From positions 186,001-250,000 of the forward strand of contig NZ_JADPJL010000047.1 of the NCBI RefSeq assembly GCF_023073415.1: a stretch of DNA of 64,000 nucleotides. Reading direction: 5' to 3'. How positions within the stretch are numbered: the first letter of the stretch is position 1; each line of letters starts with the position of its first letter. The notes beneath the pieces were generated by a model. That model was not told the origin of the DNA and did not search any database. It saw only the letters and a program-made list of their open reading frames with translations. This stretch comes from Bradyrhizobium sp. 190. Its GTDB lineage: Bacteria > Pseudomonadota > Alphaproteobacteria > Rhizobiales > Xanthobacteraceae. A program made the position numbers and the translations under genes. Below, piece after piece: positions 31,948 through 40,573 of the stretch.

Positions 31948-34011
31948 TCAGCGCCCCTCGCGCACCCAGGTCGCCGCGAACGCGCCGAGCAGCAACAACA
32001 GCCCGACCAGCCCCGCGAACATCGGCAGCACGCCGACGCCCTTGACGACGCTGGCATCGCGCATCTTCACTCCCATCCAGCCGTCGCCGTGGAAGATGCC
32101 GGAGGCGCGCACCGGCACCACGCGGGGGAGATCGATGCTGCCGCCATCGGCCACGCGGCGGGCGTCGCCGCCGGTCGCCTGCGCCAGCGGCTTCAGCATC
32201 TCGGTGGTCGAGGTGACTTCCGAAAATTCCTTCGGGTTGGTCGGCCCGACATTGATCAGGGCTTTCAGCGCGCCGTCGGTTGCCTGCCACAGCCCGAGTT
32301 CGTTAGCGGGAAGGGTGGAGCGCCAGGTGCCGGGGTCGCTTGCCGTCAGTGTGAGTTCTTTCGTGGCGCCACTCGGTGACGTCACGGTCACCGGCGGCAC
32401 GTTGTCGGCCATGGTCTGACGCAGCACCACGAGATCCTTGCCCTGGATCTGCAGGCGCAGTGCCTCTTCGTCGAGCTCAGGCTGCTTCATCAGCCAGTGC
32501 GACGTCCGCCGCAGCAGATCCAGGTGCGGTCCGCCGCCTTCAAAGCCGCGTGCCCAGAGCCAGATGTGATCCGACAGCAGCAGCGCGACCCGGCCTTCGC
32601 CGAAGCGCGACAGCAGCAGCAGCGGCTTGCCGTCGGCGCCGGTCATCACGGGCGCGCCGATCGCGTTGCGCGTTTCCACCGTGCGGAAGAAGCGGCTCCA
32701 GCGCGGTGGCTCGCTCGCAGAGCCTTCAAGGCCGCGCGTCACCGGATGGCGCTTACCGGCATCGCTCAATTGCGCATAGAACGGTTTTTCAGTGACGCCG
32801 ACCGGTTCTGCCGGCAACACCGTATCCAAGGGCGTGCGCCAGATGCTTGTGGTGGAGGCGTAGTCGGGACCGGCCGACACCAGCACCGCGCCGCCGCCGC
32901 GGACATAGCGCGCGATGTTGTCGAAATAGGCGATCGGCAGCACGCCCTGGCGGGCGTAACGGTCAAAGATGATCAGCTGGAATTCGTTGATCTTCTGCTG
33001 GAACAATTCCCGCGTCGGAAACGCGATCAGCGACAATTCGTTGATCGGCGTACCGTCCTGCTTCTCCGGCGGGCGCAAAATCGTGAAATGCACAAGGTCG
33101 ATGCTGGCGTCGGACTTCAGCAGATTGCGCCAGGTGCGTTCGCCGGAATGCGGCTCGCCGGATACCAGCAGCACGCGGAGCTTGTCGCGCACGCCTTCGA
33201 TCGCGACCACGGCGCGGTTGTTCACCAGCGTCAGTTCGTTCTCGAGCGGCGAGGCTTCGATCTCGACGATGTTCGAGCCGGCATGCTTGATGTCGACCTC
33301 GACATTGACGGTCTGTCCGCTCGACAGCGTGCGCTCGTTGATCACCTCGCCGTCGCGGCGTACCACGATCCTGGCGCGCTGGCCGGTGACGCCCTGGTCG
33401 TCGAGCCGGTAGGTGATGGTCTGGGGCTGTCCGACGATGCCGAAACGCGGCGCGGCCGAAATCGCGATACGGCGGTCGCGCTCGTCCTTGCGGCCTGTGA
33501 CGAGCGCGTGCACCGGCGCCTGGAAGCCGAGGGCGGCGGCATTGGCGGGAATGTCATGCACCCGGCCATCCGTGATCAGGAACGCGCCGGCGACGCGGTC
33601 GACGGGAACGTCCGACATTGCCGAGGACAGCGCGCCGAACAGTTTGGTGCCGTCGGTCTCGCCGTCGGCCTGTCCGGCCTCGACGACGCGGACTTCCAGC
33701 CCCTTGATCTTCTTCAGCGTATCGACCAGCGCCTCCTGCGCCTTGGCCGTCTCCTGGTTGCGGGTGCCGAAATTCTGGCTCGGGCTCTTGTCGATCACGA
33801 CGGCGGCGACCGAGGACAACGGCTCGCGGTCTTCGCGCGTGAAGGAGGGATTGGCGAGCGCCAGCAGGATCAGCGCCAGCGCCGCGACGCGCACGGCGGC
33901 GCCGCGCGACCGCCCGAGCAGCAGCAGCACCGAGATCGCGACGATCGCGGCGAGCGCGATCCACAGCACGAGTGTCGGAACGAGGGGAGTGAACGCGATG
34001 CCGTACTGCAT
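31948..34011 (-). CDS. Membrane protein with glutamine amidotransferase-like domain
   Basis: A 687-residue protein. Two N-terminal helices (about residues 10-55) precede a vWA-like stretch (AAVVIDKSPSQNFGTRNQ), a beta-rich middle (residues 190-280) and a GATase1-like region with RYVRGGGAVLVSAGPDY and HPVTRG; one C-terminal helix ends the protein (VLPMFAGLVGLLLLLGAFA). No catalytic Cys triad is evident, so this domain is probably a binding fold. It is the last gene of the MoxR operon, three bases after DUF4159. It should present a large periplasmic part and work with the partner proteins in an envelope complex. Confidence 0.8.
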   Translation of the reverse strand: MQYGIAFTPLVPTLVLWIALAAIVAISVLLLLGRSRGAAVRVAALALILLALANPSFTREDREPLSSVAAVVIDKSPSQNFGTRNQETAKAQEALVDTLKKIKGLEVRVVEAGQADGETDGTKLFGALSSAMSDVPVDRVAGAFLITDGRVHDIPANAAALGFQAPVHALVTGRKDERDRRIAISAAPRFGIVGQPQTITYRLDDQGVTGQRARIVVRRDGEVINERTLSSGQTVNVEVDIKHAGSNIVEIEASPLENELTLVNNRAVVAIEGVRDKLRVLLVSGEPHSGERTWRNLLKSDASIDLVHFTILRPPEKQDGTPINELSLIAFPTRELFQQKINEFQLIIFDRYARQGVLPIAYFDNIARYVRGGGAVLVSAGPDYASTTSIWRTPLDTVLPAEPVGVTEKPFYAQLSDAGKRHPVTRGLEGSASEPPRWSRFFRTVETRNAIGAPVMTGADGKPLLLLSRFGEGRVALLLSDHIWLWARGFEGGGPHLDLLRRTSHWLMKQPELDEEALRLQIQGKDLVVLRQTMADNVPPVTVTSPSGATKELTLTASDPGTWRSTLPANELGLWQATDGALKALINVGPTNPKEFSEVTSTTEMLKPLAQATGGDARRVADGGSIDLPRVVPVRASGIFHGDGWMGVKMRDASVVKGVGVLPMFAGLVGLLLLLGAFAATWVREGR

Positions 34012-34014
34012 GCT

Positions 34015-36828
34015 CTATTGTCCCAACCGCTCGATCAGGGCCGGCGCGTGCACCTGATCGGCCTTGTAGTTGCCGGTCAGGGTGTACATCACGATGTTGA
34101 CGCCGGAGCGGAACGCGAATTCGCGCTGGCGCGGTTCGCCCGGGGTCAGCGGCAGCATCGCCTGCCCGTCCGGACGGTGCGCCCAGGCGCCGGCGAGATC
34201 ATTTGAGGTGATGATGATGGGCGAGACGCCGTCGCCGCCGCGTGCCGGGCGCGAGGCTGCGTCGTCGTCATCCTCGCGCGGCAGGGTCTCGACCCAGGTC
34301 TGGCCCGTGTTGAAGCGGCCGGGGAAGTCGCGCAGCAGGTAAAACGTCTTGGTCAGCACGTGCTCGCGCGGCACCGGTTCCAGTTCCGGCACGTCGAGAG
34401 AGGAAAGAATTTCACGCAAGGTGCGCATGCCCGGCGTCTGCGCCGCGCCGTTCTCGCCCGGCGGCGCCTCGATGGCGTCGCGGGTATCGAACAGCACCGT
34501 GCCGCCCTGTTTCATGTAGGCGTCGATGCGGTTGATGGCATCCTGCGGCGGTTTCGGCGCGCCCGGCACCACCGGCCAGTAGATCAGCGGAAAGAATGCC
34601 AGTTCATCGCGCGCGGGATCGACGCCGACGGGATCGCCGGCCTCCAGTGCGGTGCGTTGCGCCAGGAACAGCGTCAGCCCGGCCATGCCGGCCTTGACGA
34701 TGGAATCGACGTCGGCGTTTCCCGTGACGACATAGGCAAGGCGCGTCTGCGATACCGATTTGATGGCGAATTCATCGTTGCCCTGGGCGCGCGTCTGCGA
34801 AGGCGCGATCGGAGCCGCGGACAAGATTACGGCCAACAGAACGCTGGCGGTCGCCGTGCGCCGCCGCCACAACGCGGCAAGGCCCGCGCCCAGCATCGCG
34901 ACCACGATCGCGTCGATCAGGAACAGCGCCAGCGACGACGACAGCAGGATGCCGCGCAGATCGCGCGGTTCGGCGTTGGTGTAACTGGCGCGTTGCGCGC
35001 GCAAGGAGGACGTATCGAGCGGCGCGATGCGATCGGCCGAGGCCAGCGTGTTGACCGCGATCGGGCCATCGGCCGGGCCGTAGAAGCCTGGCGGATGATC
35101 CGGCGTGGCGCGGTCGCGATAATCCGCCGGCATCGGCTTGGCGGCCGAGGGCGGCGGTCCGAAGGCGCCGAAACCGTCGAGGATGCGCAGCGGCGCCACG
35201 GTCTCGACATTGGTCGCCTCGCTTGCAACGCCCGCGCCGGGCTTCGACGTGTAGCCGGACATGTCGACCATCCGCCGCAGCATCTCGACGAAGCTGCCGG
35301 ACATCGGCAGGTCCGACCAGCGCGAGTCGGCGCCGATATGGAACAGGCTGACAATGCCCCTGCCGCGATGCTCACCGGTCACCAGCGGGGTGCCGTCTTC
35401 CAGCGACGCCCAGGTCTTGGTTGCGAGCACCGCATCCGGCTCGGCCAGCACCTGCCGGTTCACGGTGACGTCCTTGGGCACGGCGAGGCCCGCGAACGGA
35501 CCGTCGGCGGCGAAGGAAGCCAGATGCTGCGGCTTTTCCCAGGTCAGGCTGCCGCCGAGGATGCGGCCGCCGCGACGCAGTTTCACCGGCACCAAATCGT
35601 CATCGGCCTGCGCCAGACGGGGGCCAGCGAAACGTACCAGCACGCCGCCCTGATCGATCCATGCGTTCAGCCGCTCGCGGATTTCCGGCGACAGCGTGCC
35701 GACATCGGCGAGCACGATCATCGGCAACCGCTGATCGAGGAATTGCGCGATCACCTGTTGCGCCGCGCCGCGATCGCCGAGCCGCACGTCGGCGAATGGC
35801 GACAAGGCGCGGGTCAGATAGAAGGTCGATGCCAATAGCGGCTGGGCGGTATCGCTGGTCGCGCCGGTGACAACCCCGACGGCGCGCCGCCGCCATCGCT
35901 TGTCGAGCAGTTGCACCGCGCCGGCCGATCGTTCGCCCGATATTTCCAGCCGCGAAATGTCGTTGCGCAGTTCGACGGGCAGGTCGAACGCCGCTTCGCT
36001 CTCGCGATCCTGCATGCCAAAAGCGTAGCGTGCCTCGCCGATCGGCGAACCCTTGGCGTCGATCGCGCGAACCTCGCCGGCGGCGACGCCGCCGGTGGTG
36101 CGCAGCACCTTGACCGTCATCTTCGCCGCGGCGTTTTCAGCGGCGACCAGCGCCTGCGCGGGAGCCGCGCCGCCCTCGAACACCGTCAGCTTGCGGTCGC
36201 CGATGGTCTTGCCGAGATTTTCGACAAACTCAGTACCGCGCCCGGTATCGACGCCGTCGGACAGCCATGCGATCTCGGCATCTCCGGTGCTCTTCAGGAA
36301 GCGGTCGAGCGAGCCAAGCGTGTCGACGCGATCGACCGAATAGGGCTTTGGCGCAATCTGACGCAGCGCGACCCGCGCCGTGCCGGCCGGCATCAGCGTG
36401 ATGTCGCGCGCGGTCTCGGAGAGCGGAACGAGCGCAACGCCGCGGCGGTCGTTGTCCGCGTTGGCGATCAGTTCGTCCGCGGCCTTGACCCGCGTGTCCC
36501 AGCTTGCAGCCGCGCTCCAGCCGTCGTCGAGCAGGATCACCAATGGCGCGTTGCTGCCGCCGACCCCGGTCTGCGGATTCCAGATCGGGCCGGCTGCGGC
36601 TAGAATGACCAGAGCGGCGGCGGCGAGACGCAGCAGGGTCAGCCACCACGGCGTCCGCGACGGCGTTTCTTCCTTCGGCTTGATGTCGAACAACAGCCGC
36701 GTCGGCGGAAACTCGATCCGCCTCGGTCGCGGCGGCATGACGCGCAGCAGCCACCACAGCACCGGCAGGCTCAACAGGCCCAGCAGCAGCAGCGGTTGCG
36801 CAAAGGTGAGGGGGAGCCCCGCGATCAT
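34015..36828 (-). CDS. BatA-type / DUF4159 membrane protein
   Basis: A 937-residue protein. The N-terminal BatA-like part (LTFAQPLLLLGLLSLPVLWWLL and PWWLTLLRLAAAALVILAAAGP) gives two helices; a vWA-like domain follows (APLVILLDDGWSAAASWDTR), with a third helix near residue 630. The C-terminal DUF4159 domain (about 720-930) includes LAYVVTGNADVDSIVKAG and FPLIYWPV. BatA and DUF4159 in one chain is the usual alphaproteobacterial form. It overlaps the DUF58 gene by 4 bp. Role: likely a scaffold for a MoxR-assisted membrane complex; no substrate is known. Confidence 0.85.
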   Translation of the reverse strand: MIAGLPLTFAQPLLLLGLLSLPVLWWLLRVMPPRPRRIEFPPTRLLFDIKPKEETPSRTPWWLTLLRLAAAALVILAAAGPIWNPQTGVGGSNAPLVILLDDGWSAAASWDTRVKAADELIANADNDRRGVALVPLSETARDITLMPAGTARVALRQIAPKPYSVDRVDTLGSLDRFLKSTGDAEIAWLSDGVDTGRGTEFVENLGKTIGDRKLTVFEGGAAPAQALVAAENAAAKMTVKVLRTTGGVAAGEVRAIDAKGSPIGEARYAFGMQDRESEAAFDLPVELRNDISRLEISGERSAGAVQLLDKRWRRRAVGVVTGATSDTAQPLLASTFYLTRALSPFADVRLGDRGAAQQVIAQFLDQRLPMIVLADVGTLSPEIRERLNAWIDQGGVLVRFAGPRLAQADDDLVPVKLRRGGRILGGSLTWEKPQHLASFAADGPFAGLAVPKDVTVNRQVLAEPDAVLATKTWASLEDGTPLVTGEHRGRGIVSLFHIGADSRWSDLPMSGSFVEMLRRMVDMSGYTSKPGAGVASEATNVETVAPLRILDGFGAFGPPPSAAKPMPADYRDRATPDHPPGFYGPADGPIAVNTLASADRIAPLDTSSLRAQRASYTNAEPRDLRGILLSSSLALFLIDAIVVAMLGAGLAALWRRRTATASVLLAVILSAAPIAPSQTRAQGNDEFAIKSVSQTRLAYVVTGNADVDSIVKAGMAGLTLFLAQRTALEAGDPVGVDPARDELAFFPLIYWPVVPGAPKPPQDAINRIDAYMKQGGTVLFDTRDAIEAPPGENGAAQTPGMRTLREILSSLDVPELEPVPREHVLTKTFYLLRDFPGRFNTGQTWVETLPREDDDDAASRPARGGDGVSPIIITSNDLAGAWAHRPDGQAMLPLTPGEPRQREFAFRSGVNIVMYTLTGNYKADQVHAPALIERLGQ

Positions 36829-37772
36829 GCGCTACGCCCCGCTTTGACGGTTGAGCCTCGCGCGCTTCCCTTGGCTACCATCATGCCCGAATGCAGGAAC
36901 AGCAGGAGTTCGGCGGCGGAACGGCTGGTGGTGTGGGTCGAGAACAACCAGTCGAGCTTGTTGGTCTCGCTGCGGATCTCGTCGCGATGCAGTGCGACGC
37001 GCGCGACATAGTCGCTGGCCCAGCTCTCGGCGCGGCCGGCGGTGATGACGCCAAAACCTTCCGGCTCGACGAATTCGACCCGGCCGGCGTAGGGAAAAGT
37101 TTCTTCGGCGGGATCGACCACCTGGATCAGAGAGCCATGGGCGCCGGAGGCCGAAAGCCCTGCGAGCATCGCCCTGATTTCGCTCATCGGCGACCAGAAG
37201 TCGGACAGCACCACAATTTCAGCCAGCGCCGACGGGACAAAGGACGGCGGCAGGCTCGCGCGCACCGCATCGTCGTGCAGCATCGCCTGCGCCATCTTGT
37301 CGATCACGTTGCGGCTTGCGGTCGGGCTCATCAGGCCGGGAATGCCGACGCGTTCGCCGCCCGAAACCAGCAGTTCGGCGAGTGCAAATGTAACGATCAG
37401 CCCACGCTCCAGCTTGCTGTCGCGCGCACCTTTGGATGCAAACGCCATCGACGGCGAGCGGTCGGGCCACAGCCACACGGTGTGGGCGGCCTCCCATTCC
37501 TGCTCGCGGACATAGAGATGATCGTCGCGCGCCGAGCGGCGCCAGTCGACGTTCTGCGACGGCTCGCCGGAGACGAAGCGGCGATACTGCCAGAAGCTCT
37601 CGCCGGCGCCGGCGCGGCGCCTGCCATGCAGGCCATGGATGACGTTGGCAGCGATACGGCGGGCTTCGAGCACGAGACGGGGGAGCGAAGCGGCGAGCGT
37701 TCGGCTTTCGCCATCGGCACGTCGGATTGCTAGAAGCTCCCTGGTCTCGTGGCTGGTCTCTGCGGCCATCAA
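36825..37772 (-). CDS. DUF58 domain-containing protein
   Basis: A 315-residue protein of the DUF58 family, with the family core GESFWQYRRFVSGEPSQNVDWRRSARDDHLYVREQE and the later LWPDRSPSMAF, a vWA-like strand with DRSPS resembling a metal-binding site. DUF58 proteins are cytosolic partners of MoxR ATPases. Start and stop overlap both neighbours by 4 bp (ATGA type), so translation is coupled through the operon. Confidence 0.92.
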   Translation of the reverse strand: MMAAETSHETRELLAIRRADGESRTLAASLPRLVLEARRIAANVIHGLHGRRRAGAGESFWQYRRFVSGEPSQNVDWRRSARDDHLYVREQEWEAAHTVWLWPDRSPSMAFASKGARDSKLERGLIVTFALAELLVSGGERVGIPGLMSPTASRNVIDKMAQAMLHDDAVRASLPPSFVPSALAEIVVLSDFWSPMSEIRAMLAGLSASGAHGSLIQVVDPAEETFPYAGRVEFVEPEGFGVITAGRAESWASDYVARVALHRDEIRSETNKLDWLFSTHTTSRSAAELLLFLHSGMMVAKGSARGSTVKAGRSA

Positions 37773-38770
37773 CCGATCCGCGTCTTCAATTGCCTGATTA
37801 CGTCGGGAATGGTGCGGCCTTCCGCACGCGCCGAGAACGTCAGCGCCATGCGGTGCTTGAGAATGGGTTCGGCGAGATCGAGCACGTCGTCGATCGAGGG
37901 CGCGAGGCGGCCGTCGAGCAATGCACGGGCGCGAACCGCCAGCATCAGCGACTGGCTGGCGCGCGGGCCCGGCCCCCAGGCGATCAGCTTGTCGCCGCCA
38001 TCTTCGGAACTCGGGCGCGCGGCGCGAACCAGCGACAGAATCGCCTCGACGACGCTGTCGCCGACCGGCAGGCGCCGCACCAGCCGCTGCGCCGCGATCA
38101 GGATTTCCGCGTCCATCGAGGCCTTGGCGAGCGTCTCTTCCGCGCCCGTCGTTTCAAACAGGATGCGGCGTTCGGCGTCGCGATCGGGATAATCGACGTC
38201 GATCTCCATCAGGAAGCGGTCGAGCTGCGCCTCGGGCAGCGGATAGGTGCCTTCCTGCTCCAGCGGGTTTTGCGTGGCGAGCACATGGAAGGGCTTCGGC
38301 AGATCATGCCGCGCGCCTGCAACGGTGATGTGCTGTTCCTGCATGGCTTGCAGCAGCGCCGATTGCGTACGCGGGCTGGCGCGGTTGATTTCGTCGGCCA
38401 TCAGGAGTTGCGCGAACACCGGTCCCGAGATGAAGCGGAACGACCGCTTGCCGGAATTGCTCTCGTCCAGCACCTCGGCGCCCAGAATATCCGAAGGCAT
38501 CAGGTCCGGCGTGAACTGGATGCGCTTGGCGTCCAGCCCGAGCGTGATGCCCAGCGTTTCAACGAGCTTGGTCTTGGCGAGGCCGGGAACACCGATCAGC
38601 AGCGCGTGGCCGCCGGACAGGATCGTCACCAGGGTGTTTTCGATCACCCGGTCCTGGCCGAAGATGACGGTGGAGATCGCCTCCTTTGCGGCGCGAATCT
38701 GGCCGGCGACCTGTTCGGCCGACCGGACGATCGCGTCCTCGAGTTTCTCGACACCGTCTGCACTCGCCAT
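37769..38770 (-). CDS. MoxR family AAA+ ATPase
   Basis: A 333-residue chaperone-type ATPase. Walker A GVPGLAKTK, Walker B LLMADEINRAS and sensor 1 HVLATQNPLEQEGTYPLPEAQLDRF are all present. MoxR proteins remodel vWA-domain partners, here the downstream DUF58 and DUF4159 proteins. The ATG at 38770 is seven bases after AGGAG; a TTG five codons earlier would overlap that site. It is the first gene of a four-gene operon and the promoter must lie in the 260-bp region shared with the DUF1285 operon. Confidence 0.94.
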   Translation of the reverse strand: MASADGVEKLEDAIVRSAEQVAGQIRAAKEAISTVIFGQDRVIENTLVTILSGGHALLIGVPGLAKTKLVETLGITLGLDAKRIQFTPDLMPSDILGAEVLDESNSGKRSFRFISGPVFAQLLMADEINRASPRTQSALLQAMQEQHITVAGARHDLPKPFHVLATQNPLEQEGTYPLPEAQLDRFLMEIDVDYPDRDAERRILFETTGAEETLAKASMDAEILIAAQRLVRRLPVGDSVVEAILSLVRAARPSSEDGGDKLIAWGPGPRASQSLMLAVRARALLDGRLAPSIDDVLDLAEPILKHRMALTFSARAEGRTIPDVIRQLKTRIG

Positions 38771-38968
38771 GTCTTTCTCCTTCAACCGTCTAACCGCTTC
38801 ATGACACTGCTGGTTGCATCGTCATGCCACGAGCCTCATGCTAAACCTGTGCAAAGGCCATGTATTCGTTGAATTAAACTATCCCCACATTATCGGTATT
38901 TCGGGGTATGAACGGCATCACGATGTGGCGACTTGATCCGCATTAGTACGGACGCAAATCGTCGGGAA

Positions 38969-38988
38969 CACATATCTCGGTATATGTG
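38969..38988 (+). promoter_or_regulatory. Inverted repeat upstream of the DUF1285 operon
   Basis: CACATAT and ATATGTG arms flank CTCGGT. It lies 43 bases before the chosen DUF1285 start, in the region divergent from moxR. An operator is possible, but no regulator is identified. Confidence 0.4.
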
Positions 38989-39030
38989 CACCAATCGTGC
39001 CAGATGAGGCGCCGAGACTCAGGGCAAACA

Positions 39031-39642
39031 ATGGCGAAGCAAGGGCAAACCGGCACTCAGGGCCTCGAAGGACTAACTGTCGCTGCGAGGGAAGCCACCA
39101 ACGCGACCCCCGCCAGCAAGGGGCTGCCTCCGGTACATCTGTGGAATCCGCCGTTCTGCGGCGATCTCGACATGCGAATCGCCAGCGATGGCACGTGGTT
39201 CTACATGGGCACGCCGATCGGGCGGCCGGCGCTGGTGCGGCTGTTTTCGACCATTCTCAAGCGCGAGGACGGCAAGCACTTTCTCGTGACCCCGGTCGAG
39301 AAGGTCGGCATCCGCGTCGACGATGCGCCGTTCATGGCGGTGGAGATGCAAAACGAGGCCGGCGATCGCGGCCGGCTGCTGCGCTTTCGCACCAACGTTG
39401 ACGACTGGGTGCCATGCGATTCCGGCCACCGCCTGCGGTTCGAGATGGCCGCCGACGGCGGGTTGACGCCCTACCTTCACGTCCGCGCCGATCTGTGGGC
39501 GAAAGTGACCCGCGCGCTCTATTACGATCTGGTTGACATGGGGGAAGAGCGGGTGGTCGATGGTCAGCCGATGTTCGGCATCGAGTCCGGCGGCGAGTTC
39601 TTTACGATGGCGGACGCGAAGCAGGTGAGGGACGCGGTTTGA
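39031..39642 (+). CDS. DUF1285 domain-containing protein
   Basis: A 203-residue soluble protein of the DUF1285 family, with the typical LPPVHLWNPPFCGDLDMRIASDGTWFYMGTPIGRPALVRLFSTIL and KVGIRVDDAPFMAVEM stretches. Function is unknown; structures of relatives show beta folds. The ATG at 39031 has AGGG seven bases upstream; 15 codons of possible extension upstream are not conserved-looking. It leads a run of five overlapping genes, next to an RNA-processing enzyme. Confidence 0.88.
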   Translation: MAKQGQTGTQGLEGLTVAAREATNATPASKGLPPVHLWNPPFCGDLDMRIASDGTWFYMGTPIGRPALVRLFSTILKREDGKHFLVTPVEKVGIRVDDAPFMAVEMQNEAGDRGRLLRFRTNVDDWVPCDSGHRLRFEMAADGGLTPYLHVRADLWAKVTRALYYDLVDMGEERVVDGQPMFGIESGGEFFTMADAKQVRDAV

Positions 39643-40313
39643 ACGAGCCGATACTGAAAAAGATGGAGGCGGCTCCGATCAGTTCGGCGGAGTTTTTCAC
39701 GCGGAGCCAGGCGCGGCTGAATTTCGACGTGCCGCCCGGCCTAATCGATCCCGATATCGTTCCGAAAACCGGCGACGCGGGTAACGATCGCATGCTCGAG
39801 ATCGTGGCGCGCGAGCAGCCGGTGCGCCCGGCGGCGGTGCTGATCCCGGTGGTCGATCACCGAGAGCCGACCGTGTTGCTGACGCAGCGCTCGCCGCATC
39901 TCTCCAGCCACGCCGGCCAGATTTCCTTTCCGGGCGGCAAGATCGACGCGACCGATGCCTCGCCGCTCGACGCCGCCCTGCGCGAGGCGGAGGAGGAAGT
40001 CGGCCTCAAGCGCGACTTTATCGAGCCGATCGGCTATCTCGACCTCTATGGAACCGCATTCGGGTTTCGCATCCTGCCGACAGTGGCGCGCGTCAAGCCC
40101 GGCTTCAAGCTGACGATCAACGAAGGCGAGGTGGTCGACGCCTTCGAGGTGCCGCTGGCGTTCCTGATGAATCCCGAGAACCATCAGATCCATTCCAAGG
40201 AATTCCGCGGCATGGAGCGCTCCTATTACGCCATGCCGTTCGCCGAGCGTTACATCTGGGGCGCGACCGCAGGCATCCTGCGCGTACTGTATGAGCGGAT
40301 TTATCTCGCATGA
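39639..40313 (+). CDS. CoA pyrophosphatase-like Nudix hydrolase (NudL type)
   Basis: A 224-residue Nudix protein. LLTQRSPHLSSHAGQISFPGGK is the CoA-pyrophosphatase signature ahead of the Nudix box, whose second half reads ALREAEEEVGL; FGFRILPTVARV and the C-terminal YIWGATAGILR are also typical. It should split CoA or its derivatives into phosphopantetheine and 3',5'-ADP. The TTG start overlaps the DUF1285 stop (TTGA) with GAGGGA upstream; an ATG at 39663 is the alternative. It is translationally coupled on both sides. Confidence 0.9.
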   Translation: MNEPILKKMEAAPISSAEFFTRSQARLNFDVPPGLIDPDIVPKTGDAGNDRMLEIVAREQPVRPAAVLIPVVDHREPTVLLTQRSPHLSSHAGQISFPGGKIDATDASPLDAALREAEEEVGLKRDFIEPIGYLDLYGTAFGFRILPTVARVKPGFKLTINEGEVVDAFEVPLAFLMNPENHQIHSKEFRGMERSYYAMPFAERYIWGATAGILRVLYERIYLA

Positions 40314-40573
40314 TCCGTCCGATTCTGACCGAGGTCGCGATTTTCCTGATCCCGTTCGTGGCCTATGCGCTGTTCCTGATTGCTACCCGTTCCCAAGTGT
40401 TGGTGTTGTCCGCCTGGCCTGCGCATCTTGTCGCCAAACTGGTGCTGGGATCGCTGCTGCTGGTCGTGATCAGTTTCGTCTTTCTCGCGCAATTCTCCGG
40501 CGCGCCGCCGGATTCGACCTACGTTCCCGCGCATCTCGAAGACGGCAAGCTGGTTGACGGAGTCGAGAAATGA
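40310..40573 (+). CDS. DUF6111 family membrane protein
   Basis: An 87-residue protein with two hydrophobic helices (about residues 9-25 and 41-62) and a C-terminal soluble tail containing PPDSTYVPAHLEDGKLVDG. The tail matches a small Rhizobiales family (DUF6111) that is found beside the cca gene. It overlaps both neighbours by 4 bp, so it should be made in step with the CCA enzyme. Function unknown. Confidence 0.85.
   Translation: MIRPILTEVAIFLIPFVAYALFLIATRSQVLVLSAWPAHLVAKLVLGSLLLVVISFVFLAQFSGAPPDSTYVPAHLEDGKLVDGVEK

Noticed and set aside
32497..35838. Long plus-strand frames opposite the BatA/DUF4159 operon
   Set aside because: Arg, Ala, Gln-rich antisense translations without domain features, whereas the minus-strand genes overlap in operon style.
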